Shown piece by piece: positions 52,901-61,390 of a stretch of DNA of 64,000 nt (position 1 is the stretch's first letter; each line of letters begins with the position of its first letter). Both the position numbers and the translations under genes were made by a program. Under the pieces are notes generated by a model. The model saw only the letters and a list, made by a program, of their open reading frames with translations, did no database searches and was not told where the DNA came from. This stretch comes from Paenibacillus kobensis NBRC 15729 (lineage in GTDB: Bacteria; Bacillota; Bacilli; Paenibacillales; Paenibacillaceae). Location: assembly GCF_004000825.1 (NCBI RefSeq), contig NZ_BILZ01000018.1, positions 31,817 through 95,816 on the forward strand, written 5' to 3'.

Positions 52901-53446
52901 ATGAAAATATGGAAATTACAAGCGGATGCGAATAACTATAATAATTTTACAGAAGTAAATGAGCGAGATGTAAATGTTCTCATTGATATTAATTCATTTA
53001 ACGGTTTACCAATGAAAAATCGCTGGGTTCCTATGCGGGTTAAGATTCGCGAGGAACTACAAGAAGGTGATATGCAAGCATTCTTTGCTGGTGTTCCTGT
53101 CTTTAATAGAAGAGCAATTAATATATTACAGGATCTACTTTCAGATAAAGTTGAATTATTAGAACTAGATTACGATAACAATGACTACTATGTAGTAAAC
53201 ATACTTCAAGTTCTAGACTGCATCGATTATCAACTAGCAGTTCCTGTAAAGTTCGATGATGGTACGATTTGGAGATTCGAGAAGTATGCTTTTAGAATCG
53301 AAGAAATACAGGACAAGCATATTTTCAAAAATATTAATGAAACCAAGGGCTTTGCATTAGTTTCGGATGCTTTTCGAGATCGAGTGATACAAAACAATTT
53401 GAAAGGATTTTTGTTTACGGAATTATGGGATTCTGATAATCCGTAG
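52901..53446 (+). CDS. Imm11 (DUF1629)-type immunity protein
   Basis: The 181-residue product lies 12 bp after the orphan AHH toxin module and resembles the Imm11/DUF1629 family: MKIWKLQADANNY, PVFNRRAINILQDLL, VELLELDYDNNDYYVVNILQVLDCIDY, YAFRIEEIQDKHIFK and the end FTELWDSDNP. GGAGAGTGATT precedes the ATG. It would neutralise the AHH nuclease. Kept with an orphan toxin, it could also protect against attack by neighbouring strains using that toxin. Confidence 0.78.
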   Translation: MKIWKLQADANNYNNFTEVNERDVNVLIDINSFNGLPMKNRWVPMRVKIREELQEGDMQAFFAGVPVFNRRAINILQDLLSDKVELLELDYDNNDYYVVNILQVLDCIDYQLAVPVKFDDGTIWRFEKYAFRIEEIQDKHIFKNINETKGFALVSDAFRDRVIQNNLKGFLFTELWDSDNP

Positions 53447-53472
53447 ATTATCGACAGTCTTGAGCAACTATG

Positions 53473-53509
53473 AGATGACTTCTGAGTTCATCAGGAGTCA
53501 TCTTTTTAA
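53473..53509 (+). terminator. Intrinsic terminator after the Imm11 gene
   Basis: AGATGACTTCTGA and TCAGGAGTCATCT form a 13-bp stem with one mismatch around GTTCA, followed by TTTTAA. Confidence 0.85.
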
Positions 53510-53608
53510 TGCCCACAGGGCAGCGTTGTTCAGGCTTCGAATTACTTGGACACTTTTAGGCTGCTAAATAATATAACCATGAGTTAGTTTGATACTATGC
53601 GAGTATGA

Positions 53609-53791
53609 TACTTCTCTTCCAACTGGTATATTATTGGAGAGTATGGTGGCGAATATATAACTATTGATCTCTGGAGTAGTAGGTTAGCAAGATGCTACGA
53701 TAGTTACTTTGATAGGCACGGAAGAATAATTGGTTCCTATGATATTGTTGCCCATTCATTTACGGAACTGATAAGTAATTTAGTGATATGA
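53609..53791 (+). pseudogene. SMI1/KNR4 (SUKH) immunity-protein C-terminal remnant
   Basis: A 60-codon frame without start codon reads YFSSNWYIIGEYGGEYITID, then LWSSRLARCYDSYFDRHGRI and AHSFTELISNLV. This matches the C-terminal half of SUKH-superfamily immunity proteins (a YGG-(D/E)-Y-I-x-ID strand and a final SFTE-L helix). A stop codon precedes it and no N-terminal half was found. It is probably the leftover immunity gene of an earlier toxin cassette. Confidence 0.6.
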
Positions 53792-53891
53792 GTATTTAAA
53801 AAGTATAGGTAATTGATGATTGTACCATTCATAGAAGATAGCGAAGTACGATCTGCAATGTCGTGACCTATAACCACCACTATATGCCTAA

Positions 53892-53919
53892 TAAAAAAGA
53901 ACCGCCCACCGACGGTTCT
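53892..53919 (-). terminator. Terminator for the minus-strand small gene
   Basis: Read on the minus strand, AGAACCG and CGGTTCT (53898-53904 and 53913-53919) form a 7-bp stem followed by TTTTTAT. It lies about 20 bp after the stop of the 95-residue gene. Confidence 0.75.
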
Positions 53920-53936
53920 CCTAGTACCACTCAACT

Positions 53937-54224
53937 CTAACAAGTACTTACATCCCCAAGCCCCGTAACCTCGAAGCAGGAGGGGAGGCTGCTCAACGAA
54001 TACGACTGCTCAAAGAGGTCTCCCCAGCTTACAGGCAAAGGTTCGATCATTTTATAAATCGTTACCGTGACATTCGAGCCCTCCGGAACGTCTGCTGTTA
54101 AGGTTTTGGATTGGTTCTCGTAGTAACGGTTCGTTTCTTCGTGTCCGCCTCCGTCCCAGTCCAACGAGAAATAAATGATAATCGGAGCATTGTGATTTTT
54201 AACCGTTACAGATACTTGTGTCAT
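53937..54224 (-). CDS. Orphan small protein downstream of LuxR-type regulator
   Basis: The 95-residue product has no recognised family. It is rich in beta-forming residues (VSVTVKNHNAPIIIYFSLDW, then SNVTVTIYKM), has a DWDGGGHEETNRYY turn and ends with two Cys (PSCFEV... STC). No signal peptide is visible. A very strong ribosome site (GAGGAGGAATT) precedes the ATG and a dedicated terminator follows, so it is likely expressed well. It lies 117 bp downstream of the large MalT-type regulator on the same strand, which may control it. Confidence 0.75.
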   Translation of the reverse strand: MTQVSVTVKNHNAPIIIYFSLDWDGGGHEETNRYYENQSKTLTADVPEGSNVTVTIYKMIEPLPVSWGDLFEQSYSLSSLPSCFEVTGLGDVSTC

Positions 54225-54341
54225 ATGAATTCCTCCTCAATTGTTAGATCACTCGCTTCGCAAGTAATATATCACCTCCGAATTTCCGAAGTATAGCAAC
54301 CAAAGTTGCTTTTAGCCCCTCATGACGTCTATGGCGTTTGT

Positions 54342-56954
54342 TCATATGAGATGATGTTCTTTAATCCTCGCCACCGCCTGCACCCGGTTACGAACATCGA
54401 GCTTCTGATAGATGTGATGAATATACCGCTTCACTGTGCCTGGAGAGATAATGAGCTCGCTCGCGATCTCCTCGTTCGAGTATCCTTGGACGATGTACGA
54501 CAGCAGCTCAAGCTCCCGGTTGGTGAAATGAACGTCCAATGTCGATAACGGATTCCGGTTCTGTCCCTCATCCTTAGTTAACTCGCTTCGAAATAGATCG
54601 AGCAACTGACTTGCATACTCATATTCGGTACCCCGCATAGCGGTCGGAACTTGATCTTTCCAACGGAGAAGCAATTGCGCCATCGTAAGGCCTTCGTCTA
54701 GAAATATACGAATATATCCTTCTGATGCCGCTATGCTTAACGCGAGTTCAAGGCTATCCCAAGCTTGTGCGATGTCATTTTGAGCATCGTAGGCTTGCGC
54801 TAGCAGGAGAAGGATTTCGAGCTGACTGCCGATCCGGTCCGTTCTCTTAGCTTCGCCAAGAAGCCGATGAAGCCATGGGATAGCTTGAACGTAGTCCTGT
54901 TGAGCCATCAGAATTTTTGCTAATGTAATCTGCTCATACTCTCGAGTCACATGAGGATTATCCGTCGTGCTAAGATGATGCTTCGCCAACCAGCGGTCAC
55001 CGGCATCGCTCGAGCCGAGCGAGAGCTTAAGCCGAATATATGCCGCTTCCAGCAGCCGTTCCCATCGAGGCGCTTGGAGTAACTTCACTTCATGCAACCC
55101 GGATTGAAGGATTTGTTCGGCATCCGCTGCTTTACCGGTCGCTTTATAGATTTTGGATTTGACAACGATCCCGGTGACCCACACGCTGATGTGTCTCGAC
55201 ACCTCATGACTGGCCAACGCCTTCTCAGCCTGTTCATAAGCTTCCTCCAGCCGGTTCCACTCGTAATACAGATCCGATAAGAAAATAAACCCGTGGCCCT
55301 GCAGCGTGTAATGGAGCATAGCTCTTCTCTGCTCGGAGGAGGATACCTTCAGTGAGAGATAGGCCATTTTCTTCAAGCGTCCGCCAAAGCCGATCGGACC
55401 GCGATACAGGAGCGCTTCCGTTGTATTAATGACTTTGACGATCGAGGCGAATCGTTCTAATGCTTCCAGATTGGTGTCCAATATCGCAAGGAACGAGTCG
55501 ATATCTCCTTGGTAGTAAGCGACCGAAGCGCGGTACAGATTCATTTTCATCTGAAAAATCCGTTGTTCCTCATCCGTCAGAGCATGATCCCGGTTCATAA
55601 AGTGCTCCGCCTTATCCAGAAAACGGTTCGCTTGCTCCAGCTGTCCGGACACCGCCATGGAACCCGCTTGAAAATAAAATAAGTCGGCGTGCCCAATCTG
55701 ATATTCCATCGGCATCGAATCAAGCCAGCCCAGCAACGTTGAATCTTCCCCTTGATCGATAAAATAGTTAAAATGCTTCACCATCCGGGCTGCGGCATCG
55801 GCATACTCCTCGGCTTCGAGAGAATGATGGACCGATTCGATGATCATGTTGGCTTGCTCATACCATCTGGAAGCTCTTCGATGCAGCTCTGCGCGGGCTT
55901 GAGCACTTTCTTTCTTGTACAGCCGAGCTTGCAGCATCTCGGCGAATAAATGATGGTACCGATACCAAGTCCTTGTTTCGTCCAAAGGAATAAGGAAAAG
56001 CTGCGCAAGCTCGATGTCCGCCAGATGCTGGGAAGCACGGGGTACGTCATGTACAGCTTCCGCTAGAGAAGCACTGAAGGAATGCAGAATGGAAGTCCTA
56101 AGCAGGAACGATTGTTTCTCCTCCGGCTGTTGGGATAACACTTCATCGATCAAATAATCGAAAATGTGGCGATGGTTGCCGCTGAATGAAGCCATAAAAG
56201 CAGTGCGGTCCTTCTTCTCGGTTAATGATAACAAGGCAAGGATGATCCCCGCGACCCAGCCTTCCGTCTTATGCTCTAATAATGACAATTCACCAATCGT
56301 GAGAGGGGGGCGAAGCGATAGCGCTTGCAAATGCTGGATTTCGGCTAAGTTAAAGCGAAGGTCGTCGCTATTCACTTCAAGAAGCTCCTGTTGTGCCCGT
56401 AAGCGCGCCAAAGGGAAAGGCGGAATCGTCCGGCTCAGGATGACCAGGTGATGCTGCGCGGGAAGGTAGGTAATGAATGAGAAGAGGCTTTCATGAATGT
56501 TCTCGTCCGTTATCAAATGATAATCGTCCAAGATAAAAGCAAGAGGCTCCGAACTGCGCTGCAGCTCGTCCAACAGCAAAGAAACCGCCACATCGATCGA
56601 GCCTTCCCGAATCGATTGGATGAGGAGGTCGGTTGGCAGTTGAATCGGCACCTTCGCGGTGACGGACAGAACGATGCTTGCCCAGAAGCGAAGCGGGTCA
56701 TTATCTTTGGCTTCTAAGGATAACCACACGGTCGATTCGGTGCGATGACGGGCCCATTCCGCTGCGAGCGATGTTTTGCCGAAGCCTGCTGATGCTGCGA
56801 TAATCGTTAATTTGACCCGCTGAATATCGGACAGCTTGTTCATGAGTCGGGAGCGCATAACGTAATGAGTCGTTTGCTTAGGAATCAGCGTTCTCGATGA
56901 TACGGCTATATGTTGAATATGGTTAGGGGAATGGTGGGTCGGATTTGAATTCAT
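54342..56954 (-). CDS. LuxR-family LAL (MalT-like) transcriptional regulator
   Basis: This large ATP-binding regulator of the LuxR family has 870 residues. The N-terminal NTPase has Walker A ASAGFGKTS (about 54-62) and a Walker B strand LAFILDDYHLI. A long helical TPR-like ligand-sensing region spans about 350-790. The C-terminal HTH (about 805-870) contains LTNRELELLSYIVQGYSNEEIASELIISPGTVKRYIHHIYQKL in pieces typical of LuxR. Such proteins activate targets when bound to ATP and an inducer. AGAAGGACTGATAG lies upstream. The likely target is the downstream 95-residue gene; the inducer is unknown. Confidence 0.92.
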   Translation of the reverse strand: MNSNPTHHSPNHIQHIAVSSRTLIPKQTTHYVMRSRLMNKLSDIQRVKLTIIAASAGFGKTSLAAEWARHRTESTVWLSLEAKDNDPLRFWASIVLSVTAKVPIQLPTDLLIQSIREGSIDVAVSLLLDELQRSSEPLAFILDDYHLITDENIHESLFSFITYLPAQHHLVILSRTIPPFPLARLRAQQELLEVNSDDLRFNLAEIQHLQALSLRPPLTIGELSLLEHKTEGWVAGIILALLSLTEKKDRTAFMASFSGNHRHIFDYLIDEVLSQQPEEKQSFLLRTSILHSFSASLAEAVHDVPRASQHLADIELAQLFLIPLDETRTWYRYHHLFAEMLQARLYKKESAQARAELHRRASRWYEQANMIIESVHHSLEAEEYADAAARMVKHFNYFIDQGEDSTLLGWLDSMPMEYQIGHADLFYFQAGSMAVSGQLEQANRFLDKAEHFMNRDHALTDEEQRIFQMKMNLYRASVAYYQGDIDSFLAILDTNLEALERFASIVKVINTTEALLYRGPIGFGGRLKKMAYLSLKVSSSEQRRAMLHYTLQGHGFIFLSDLYYEWNRLEEAYEQAEKALASHEVSRHISVWVTGIVVKSKIYKATGKAADAEQILQSGLHEVKLLQAPRWERLLEAAYIRLKLSLGSSDAGDRWLAKHHLSTTDNPHVTREYEQITLAKILMAQQDYVQAIPWLHRLLGEAKRTDRIGSQLEILLLLAQAYDAQNDIAQAWDSLELALSIAASEGYIRIFLDEGLTMAQLLLRWKDQVPTAMRGTEYEYASQLLDLFRSELTKDEGQNRNPLSTLDVHFTNRELELLSYIVQGYSNEEIASELIISPGTVKRYIHHIYQKLDVRNRVQAVARIKEHHLI

Positions 56955-56994
56955 TCTATCAGTCCTTCTAGATACGTATTAAGAATGGATCTAT

Positions 56995-57460
56995 TCAATT
57001 CACATCGCCGAGATAACGCAAATCGAATCGATTGTCCTTGATCAGCGTGCCGGCCGACTTCGGGTATAATCTAATTTCTTCCAGATGTTGAATGTCAATC
57101 CACTCTACACCTACCTGATTCGAATCGGGAATCGGGATTGCAGCCGTTGTCAAAGGTGGCATTATTCGTCTTTAACGAGCATTTAAAGTAAAACTCGACT
57201 TGGTGGATCTCCGAGTCCCATGCTGCAAACTCGTGATTTTTGCCAATATATTCTCGTACATAAATCAAATCGCCAACAACAACTTGTTGACCGATTTCTT
57301 CTATACATTCTCGATAGACAGCATCTGACAGCTGCTCGCCTTGCTCCTGCCCGCCGCCAGGGAACAGGTAGAAGAAGCCGTTATCATCTTGATTTTTCGT
57401 TAATAAAACTTTACCGTCCTCGATAATTATGGCTTTGGCTGAATTTCTTATCGGTTTCAT
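56995..57460 (-). pseudogene. NUDIX hydrolase broken by a 7-bp tandem duplication
   Basis: The frame starting at 57460 (AAGGAGG 10 bases upstream) encodes a NUDIX domain with box elements GGGQEQGEQLSDAVYRECIEEIG, then loses its frame at a direct duplication of AATCGGG (plus-strand 57123-57129 and 57130-57136). Removing one copy restores a reading frame ending at 56995 with NQVGVEWIDIQHLEEIRLYP, the usual NUDIX C-terminal part, giving 152 residues. As it stands, the protein ends after about 121 residues with an unrelated tail. The NUDIX box itself is intact, so residual function is possible. Confidence 0.8.
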
Positions 57461-57633
57461 TCTGCGTTGTGCCTCCTTGTTATTCGTCATCCTATCATTT
57501 TACAATAATACCCTTATAGAAGAAATGGGATTGGATAGGTACAGCAGGAGTCGAGAGTGTTTTGTCGAAAAAAAATGTCAGGAACTTCAATGAGGAGCTT
57601 AGATAAGTGCACATCTCATGAGGGGGCAAAAAG

Positions 57634-57879
57634 ATGCTTGAATGGTTGCTGCTCGTCGGTTTATCCGCCGTTTCGTTCGCTATTCCTCTATACCTTCGTC
57701 AAATGATGGTTTACGTACAGGGCGGCGCGGCACTGCTATTTCTTGTGCTGCTGCTTGCAGGGAAGTTGAGCGAATATGTGCTGGTGTACGGCATATTCTG
57801 GGGCTTCGGATCGTTGAGCGGAATTGCAATGCGTGTGGAAGAAGCTGCGAAAGAGGCTGCGGAAGCACATAGAAGGTAA
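57634..57879 (+). CDS. Small membrane protein, unknown
   Basis: The 81-residue product has two hydrophobic segments (about 5-20 and 27-62, the latter possibly two helices) and a charged C-terminal helix (MRVEEAAKEAAEAHRR). No family was recognised. GAGGGGGC lies upstream of the ATG. It stands alone between the NUDIX remnant and the next unknown gene. Confidence 0.6.
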   Translation: MLEWLLLVGLSAVSFAIPLYLRQMMVYVQGGAALLFLVLLLAGKLSEYVLVYGIFWGFGSLSGIAMRVEEAAKEAAEAHRR

Positions 57880-57965
57880 TTTCACGTGGAGAGATCGAAT
57901 GGTGAAAGTAGGGAAGGTTAGGGGGAAGCACTATTCCAATCTGTCCTGTTTAGGAGGCTTACCAA

Positions 57966-58685
57966 ATGTATAACATGAAGATTCATTTATATACTCGAGC
58001 CAGAATGGATAGCAAGGAAATTGGAAGTAAATTCTTTCAAATACTTGAACGCAACAAATTCGCTCCTGATCGAGTCGGGCCTTCGGAACCACTTCGATTA
58101 AAATATACCAATGAAGTGGCATTATCACTGTGGAAGAGTAATGAGGATGGACTTTTCGGAAATATATCTGGAAAAGGTATGAAGCCTGCTTTTTACTTCG
58201 AGGCAATGTGGTGGGTATCACCTTTGAGGGTATTTAATACATTTTCATTTCTATTCCATGATACGATTTTTAGAAGAAATAGATTTGAGATTGATCAGGA
58301 GTTTCAAGAATGTATTTCTTTATTTCTAGCGGATTACGGATTTATCTCGCATGAAACGTCATATTTAAGACAACATGTAACAGGGAGACTTGAAGACCGT
58401 ATGCCAGGTATATTCTGGTGCAACTACTTTGGTCCGCTCTATATCGATTTCTTCGGTGAAGAACGTTTGCGAGTATTTCCATGGATTGATGTGACGAACC
58501 AATCTAACGGTATGATAACGTATCTATCCGATGATCCCTTCCAATTAATAGATAATAATGAAAAGGAGGAGAGCGCAAAAAACTATTTAGGCAGGGAGTC
58601 GTTTGGTGATTTAGTTAGAAAACAACAATACCCTTTTGAAACACAGAAGTGTAAAGTTCCGAAGATAGGGTACGAACAAGAGTAA
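57966..58685 (+). CDS. Hypothetical protein, possible immunity-type family
   Basis: The 239-residue product starts after TAGGAGGCTTACC. It contains a beta-rich N-terminal part with IHLYTRARM, a segment KPAFYFEAMWW, and the striking motif PGIFWCNYFGPLYIDFFGEERL (shown in part). Similar PGI(Y/F)WxNYFG motifs occur in proteins of polymorphic-toxin loci, which suggests an immunity role, but this is recollection-level inference. The DNA is AT-rich compared with neighbouring housekeeping genes. No toxin gene is adjacent. Confidence 0.6.
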   Translation: MYNMKIHLYTRARMDSKEIGSKFFQILERNKFAPDRVGPSEPLRLKYTNEVALSLWKSNEDGLFGNISGKGMKPAFYFEAMWWVSPLRVFNTFSFLFHDTIFRRNRFEIDQEFQECISLFLADYGFISHETSYLRQHVTGRLEDRMPGIFWCNYFGPLYIDFFGEERLRVFPWIDVTNQSNGMITYLSDDPFQLIDNNEKEESAKNYLGRESFGDLVRKQQYPFETQKCKVPKIGYEQE

Positions 58686-58712
58686 AGTATAACAGGAGAG
58701 TAGGGATTTTGA

Positions 58713-58886
58713 ATGGCTCTTAGAGCTTCAGAATTCGTAAGTAAGAATACTGAAATAGAATTTAATTCTGCATGGTTATTGTTCTGCGCCAAATATTTCT
58801 CACAGACAAATAGTTACATAACCGTAATTAGAGATATAAATAAGGGCTTGCTTAGCGATGGTCTGATGGATGATATTAGCGCATAA
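58713..58886 (+). CDS. Possible small hypothetical protein
   Basis: A 57-codon frame with ATG at 58713 follows the 239-residue gene by 27 bp. An AGGAGAGTAGGG purine stretch lies upstream. The peptide (SAWLLFCAKYFSQTNSYITV in the middle) shows no known domain. It may be the remains of a larger gene in this AT-rich pocket. Tentative. Confidence 0.35.
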   Translation: MALRASEFVSKNTEIEFNSAWLLFCAKYFSQTNSYITVIRDINKGLLSDGLMDDISA

Positions 58887-58947
58887 GAATCGTCAGACAT
58901 AGAGTTGAAACTTGTATCGCGATAGATTTACTTTTTTCGAACACTTC

Positions 58948-59139
58948 ATTGTATATCGTGCAATCAAATTAAGCCGATACTGTGTATTGTCAGGTTTCGT
59001 TGTATTTCATACAATCCCAAATGATCGATTTGCTGATATCAAGGGGCTATCGACGAATGTGTCAAAATGTCGTTGTATGAATTACAACGAGATGAAGAAA
59101 TAGAAGACTTCTGCTTGATTTCATTGTACAAAATACAAT
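58948..59139. repeat. Four-palindrome intergenic element, copy B (TTGTA...TACAA)
   Basis: Four palindromes repeat the layout at 3721-3912: ATTGTATATCGTGCAAT (58948-58964), TTGTATTTCATACAA (59000-59014), CGTTGTATGAATTACAACG (59071-59089) and ATTGTACAAAATACAAT (59123-59139). The centres are 51, 73 and 51 bp apart, almost the same as copy A. The sequence between the palindromes is only weakly conserved, with GCCGATAC after the first palindrome shared. No gene lies within it. Confidence 0.75.
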
Positions 59140-59153
59140 CAGCACGCCCCAAG

Positions 59154-59200
59154 CAACAACTCCCGCAGTGATCCAACACTTCGCGGGAGTTGTTGTTGTT
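59154..59200. terminator. Hairpin at the 3' end of gluQ
   Basis: CAACAACTCCCGC (59154-59166) and GCGGGAGTTGTTG (59183-59195) form a perfect 13-bp stem around a 16-base loop. It lies just after the gluQ stop on the minus strand. T-rich DNA follows better on the plus side, so it may act in both directions. Confidence 0.65.
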
Positions 59201-59208
59201 TCTGCACG

Positions 59209-60177
59209 TTAGCTTACATCAGAGCCGAGCATTCGCAGCGCCGCCTCGTCGACGACGACAGGCTCACGCGGGACGCGGCAGAGGTCGAAGCCGCGCACAA
59301 GCTCGGCCGCCTCGATCGGCTCGGCGCGGTCATGAAGGCCGCTCCATGCGGCCATCAAGCCTACGACGAGCTCAGGCGCGATGCCGCGCTCGCGGATGGA
59401 TGCGAGCGAGACGGCGCCGTGCCGCTTCGCGAGGCGCGCACCGTCGGGGCCGAGCAGCAGCGGCACATGTGCGAAGCGGGGCGGCTCCATGCCGAGCGCC
59501 TCGTACAGCAGCAGCTGGCGAGGCGTGGAGTCGAGCAGATCCCAGCCGCGCAGCACGTCGGTGATGCCCATGGCGTCATCGTCGACGACGACGGCGAGCT
59601 GGTAGCTGATGATGCCGTCGGCCCGTTTCACGACGAAATCGCCGCCTGCGCCGGCCGGGAACGATTGCTCGCCGGCTGCTTCGTCATGGAACGCGATCGG
59701 CCGGTCCGGCAACGCGAAGCGGAGCGCAGGCTGCTTCAATGCCTCGCGGCCTGCACGTTCCTCCGCCGTCAAATGGCGGCATGAACCGGGATAAGCAGGC
59801 CCTTCGGCCGTCAGGCCGTGCGGCGCGCTTGCAATAGCTTGCAGATCGGCACGGCTGCAATAGCAGGGGTACAGCACCTCCCGCTCTTGGAGCTGAACTA
59901 ACGCAGCTTCATAGGAAGCTTCTCTTTCGCTTTGCACATATGGGGCATAATCGCCGCCGATATCGGGGCCTTCGTCCCAATCGAGCCCGAGCCAGCGCAA
60001 GTCGTCAACCGCTTGCTTGGCGTAATGAGGCTTCGAGCGGGGCTTGTCGATATCTTCGATGCGAAGGACGAATTGTCCGTCCGCGCTGCGGATCTGCAGC
60101 CAAGACAGCAGCGCGGTGCGGGCGTTGCCGATATGCATATAACCGGAAGGCGTAGGTGCGAATCTGCCGCGCTTCAT
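59209..60177 (-). CDS. gluQ: Glutamyl-Q tRNA(Asp) synthetase
   Basis: GluQ-RS is a shortened glutamyl-tRNA synthetase that attaches glutamate to queuosine in the anticodon of tRNA(Asp). The 322-residue product starts [20 protein letters not shown] (HIGH-type motif), has zinc-site cysteines in [10 protein letters not shown] and [20 protein letters not shown], and a KMSKS-like ARLAKRHG. It lacks the anticodon-binding domain. The ATG at 60177 follows GAGGTGAT. The frame is open far upstream without a start. The 3' half is strikingly GC-rich (many CGC, GCG and GCC codons) compared with neighbours. Confidence 0.95.
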   Translation of the reverse strand: MKRGRFAPTPSGYMHIGNARTALLSWLQIRSADGQFVLRIEDIDKPRSKPHYAKQAVDDLRWLGLDWDEGPDIGGDYAPYVQSEREASYEAALVQLQEREVLYPCYCSRADLQAIASAPHGLTAEGPAYPGSCRHLTAEERAGREALKQPALRFALPDRPIAFHDEAAGEQSFPAGAGGDFVVKRADGIISYQLAVVVDDDAMGITDVLRGWDLLDSTPRQLLLYEALGMEPPRFAHVPLLLGPDGARLAKRHGAVSLASIRERGIAPELVVGLMAAWSGLHDRAEPIEAAELVRGFDLCRVPREPVVVDEAALRMLGSDVS

Positions 60178-60415
60178 AGAATCACCTCGGACGGATCGAA
60201 CGTAAGCGGAAGGCGCTGTTCGATTCATTTTGGCTAATAGAAGGTAATAGTTACGATGAAAGACAAGCCATATTCTAGCACGGCGGCGGAAAAGGAAGCA
60301 ACTGCAGCAAGGGCTGACCGCTAATGGCAGTTGAGGATTGACCGATGTTGAAGGCGCCATGATACAATGGATGCATTCGGATAACGTTTTCACATGCTGG
60401 AGGGTACAAGTACAG

Positions 60416-61372
60416 ATGCTGTCGATATTCGCCGTTACGAAACGGAACGAGAAATTAATCGATTTGACGATGGACGATATACGGAACAATGGCGACGATT
60501 ATGCGTGGTATTGGGTCGATTTCGACCAGCCGACGGAGGAAGAGACGGAGCTGCTTCATTCCTGGTTTCATTTTCACCCGTTGGCGATCGAGGATTGTCT
60601 TCATCAGCTGCAGCGGCCCAAAATGGACCATTACGGCGACACGCATTTCTTCGTTCTGCATGCGCTTCAGCCGGAGACGCTGTTCGTACATGAATTGAAC
60701 TTATTTATTAACTCGAAATTTCTTGTTTCTTTCCATATGCATGAATCGCCTGAGATCGGATGCGCGGTCGCCAAGACGTTCGCATCGACCGATCCGAAGA
60801 GACTGACGCCGCTTCATGCGGCCTATCACGTGATGGACGAGCTGGTCGACCGGTATTTTCCGGCTGCGTATGCGCTGGACGATCAACTCGCGGAGAAGGA
60901 AATAACCGATTCGTCAAGCTTCGGGAATTCGATGCTCAGCGATCTGTTCTCGATCCGGGCGAAGCTTCTCCATATGCGCAAAACGATCATCCCGATGCGG
61001 GATTTGCTCTACCGGGTGATCAGCTCGGAAAGGCTGGCAGGCTTGCAAGAGGAACGCGCCTTCTATGCGGACGTTCACGATCATTTGCTGAAGCTGACTG
61101 AGGTGATCGAAGCAAGCCGCGAGATGACGGCCGATCTGCGGGACAGTATTATCTCCTACAATTCGAACCGGATGAACGCAATAATGAAGACATTGACCGT
61201 TATTACGACGATTTTTATGCCGTTGACGTTTATTGCGGGACTGTATGGCATGAATTTCACCCGGATGCCGGAGTTGGAATGGCGCTACGGGTATTTGACG
61301 GTTTTAATCGTGATGGCGATGCTCGGCATTTCGATGTATATGTGGTTTAAGCGGAAGGGCTGGTTCGACTAG
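60416..61372 (+). CDS. corA: CorA-family magnesium/cobalt transporter
   Basis: This divalent-cation channel has 318 residues, the normal CorA length. A large cytoplasmic N-terminal domain ([33 protein letters not shown]) leads to two C-terminal membrane helices. The signature YGMNF (GMN at about 278-280) lies at the end of the first helix, and a basic tail FKRKGWFD follows the second. Mg2+ is the usual substrate. The ATG at 60416 has GGAGGG 11 bp upstream; the longer frame from 60338 lacks one. It diverges from gluQ. Confidence 0.93.
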   Translation: MLSIFAVTKRNEKLIDLTMDDIRNNGDDYAWYWVDFDQPTEEETELLHSWFHFHPLAIEDCLHQLQRPKMDHYGDTHFFVLHALQPETLFVHELNLFINSKFLVSFHMHESPEIGCAVAKTFASTDPKRLTPLHAAYHVMDELVDRYFPAAYALDDQLAEKEITDSSSFGNSMLSDLFSIRAKLLHMRKTIIPMRDLLYRVISSERLAGLQEERAFYADVHDHLLKLTEVIEASREMTADLRDSIISYNSNRMNAIMKTLTVITTIFMPLTFIAGLYGMNFTRMPELEWRYGYLTVLIVMAMLGISMYMWFKRKGWFD

Positions 61373-61390
61373 CAGTTAACCAAGAGGACG

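Noticed and set aside
59190..59564. Arg/Ala-rich plus-strand frame of 124 codons
   Set aside because: Antisense shadow of the GC-rich 3' part of gluQ.
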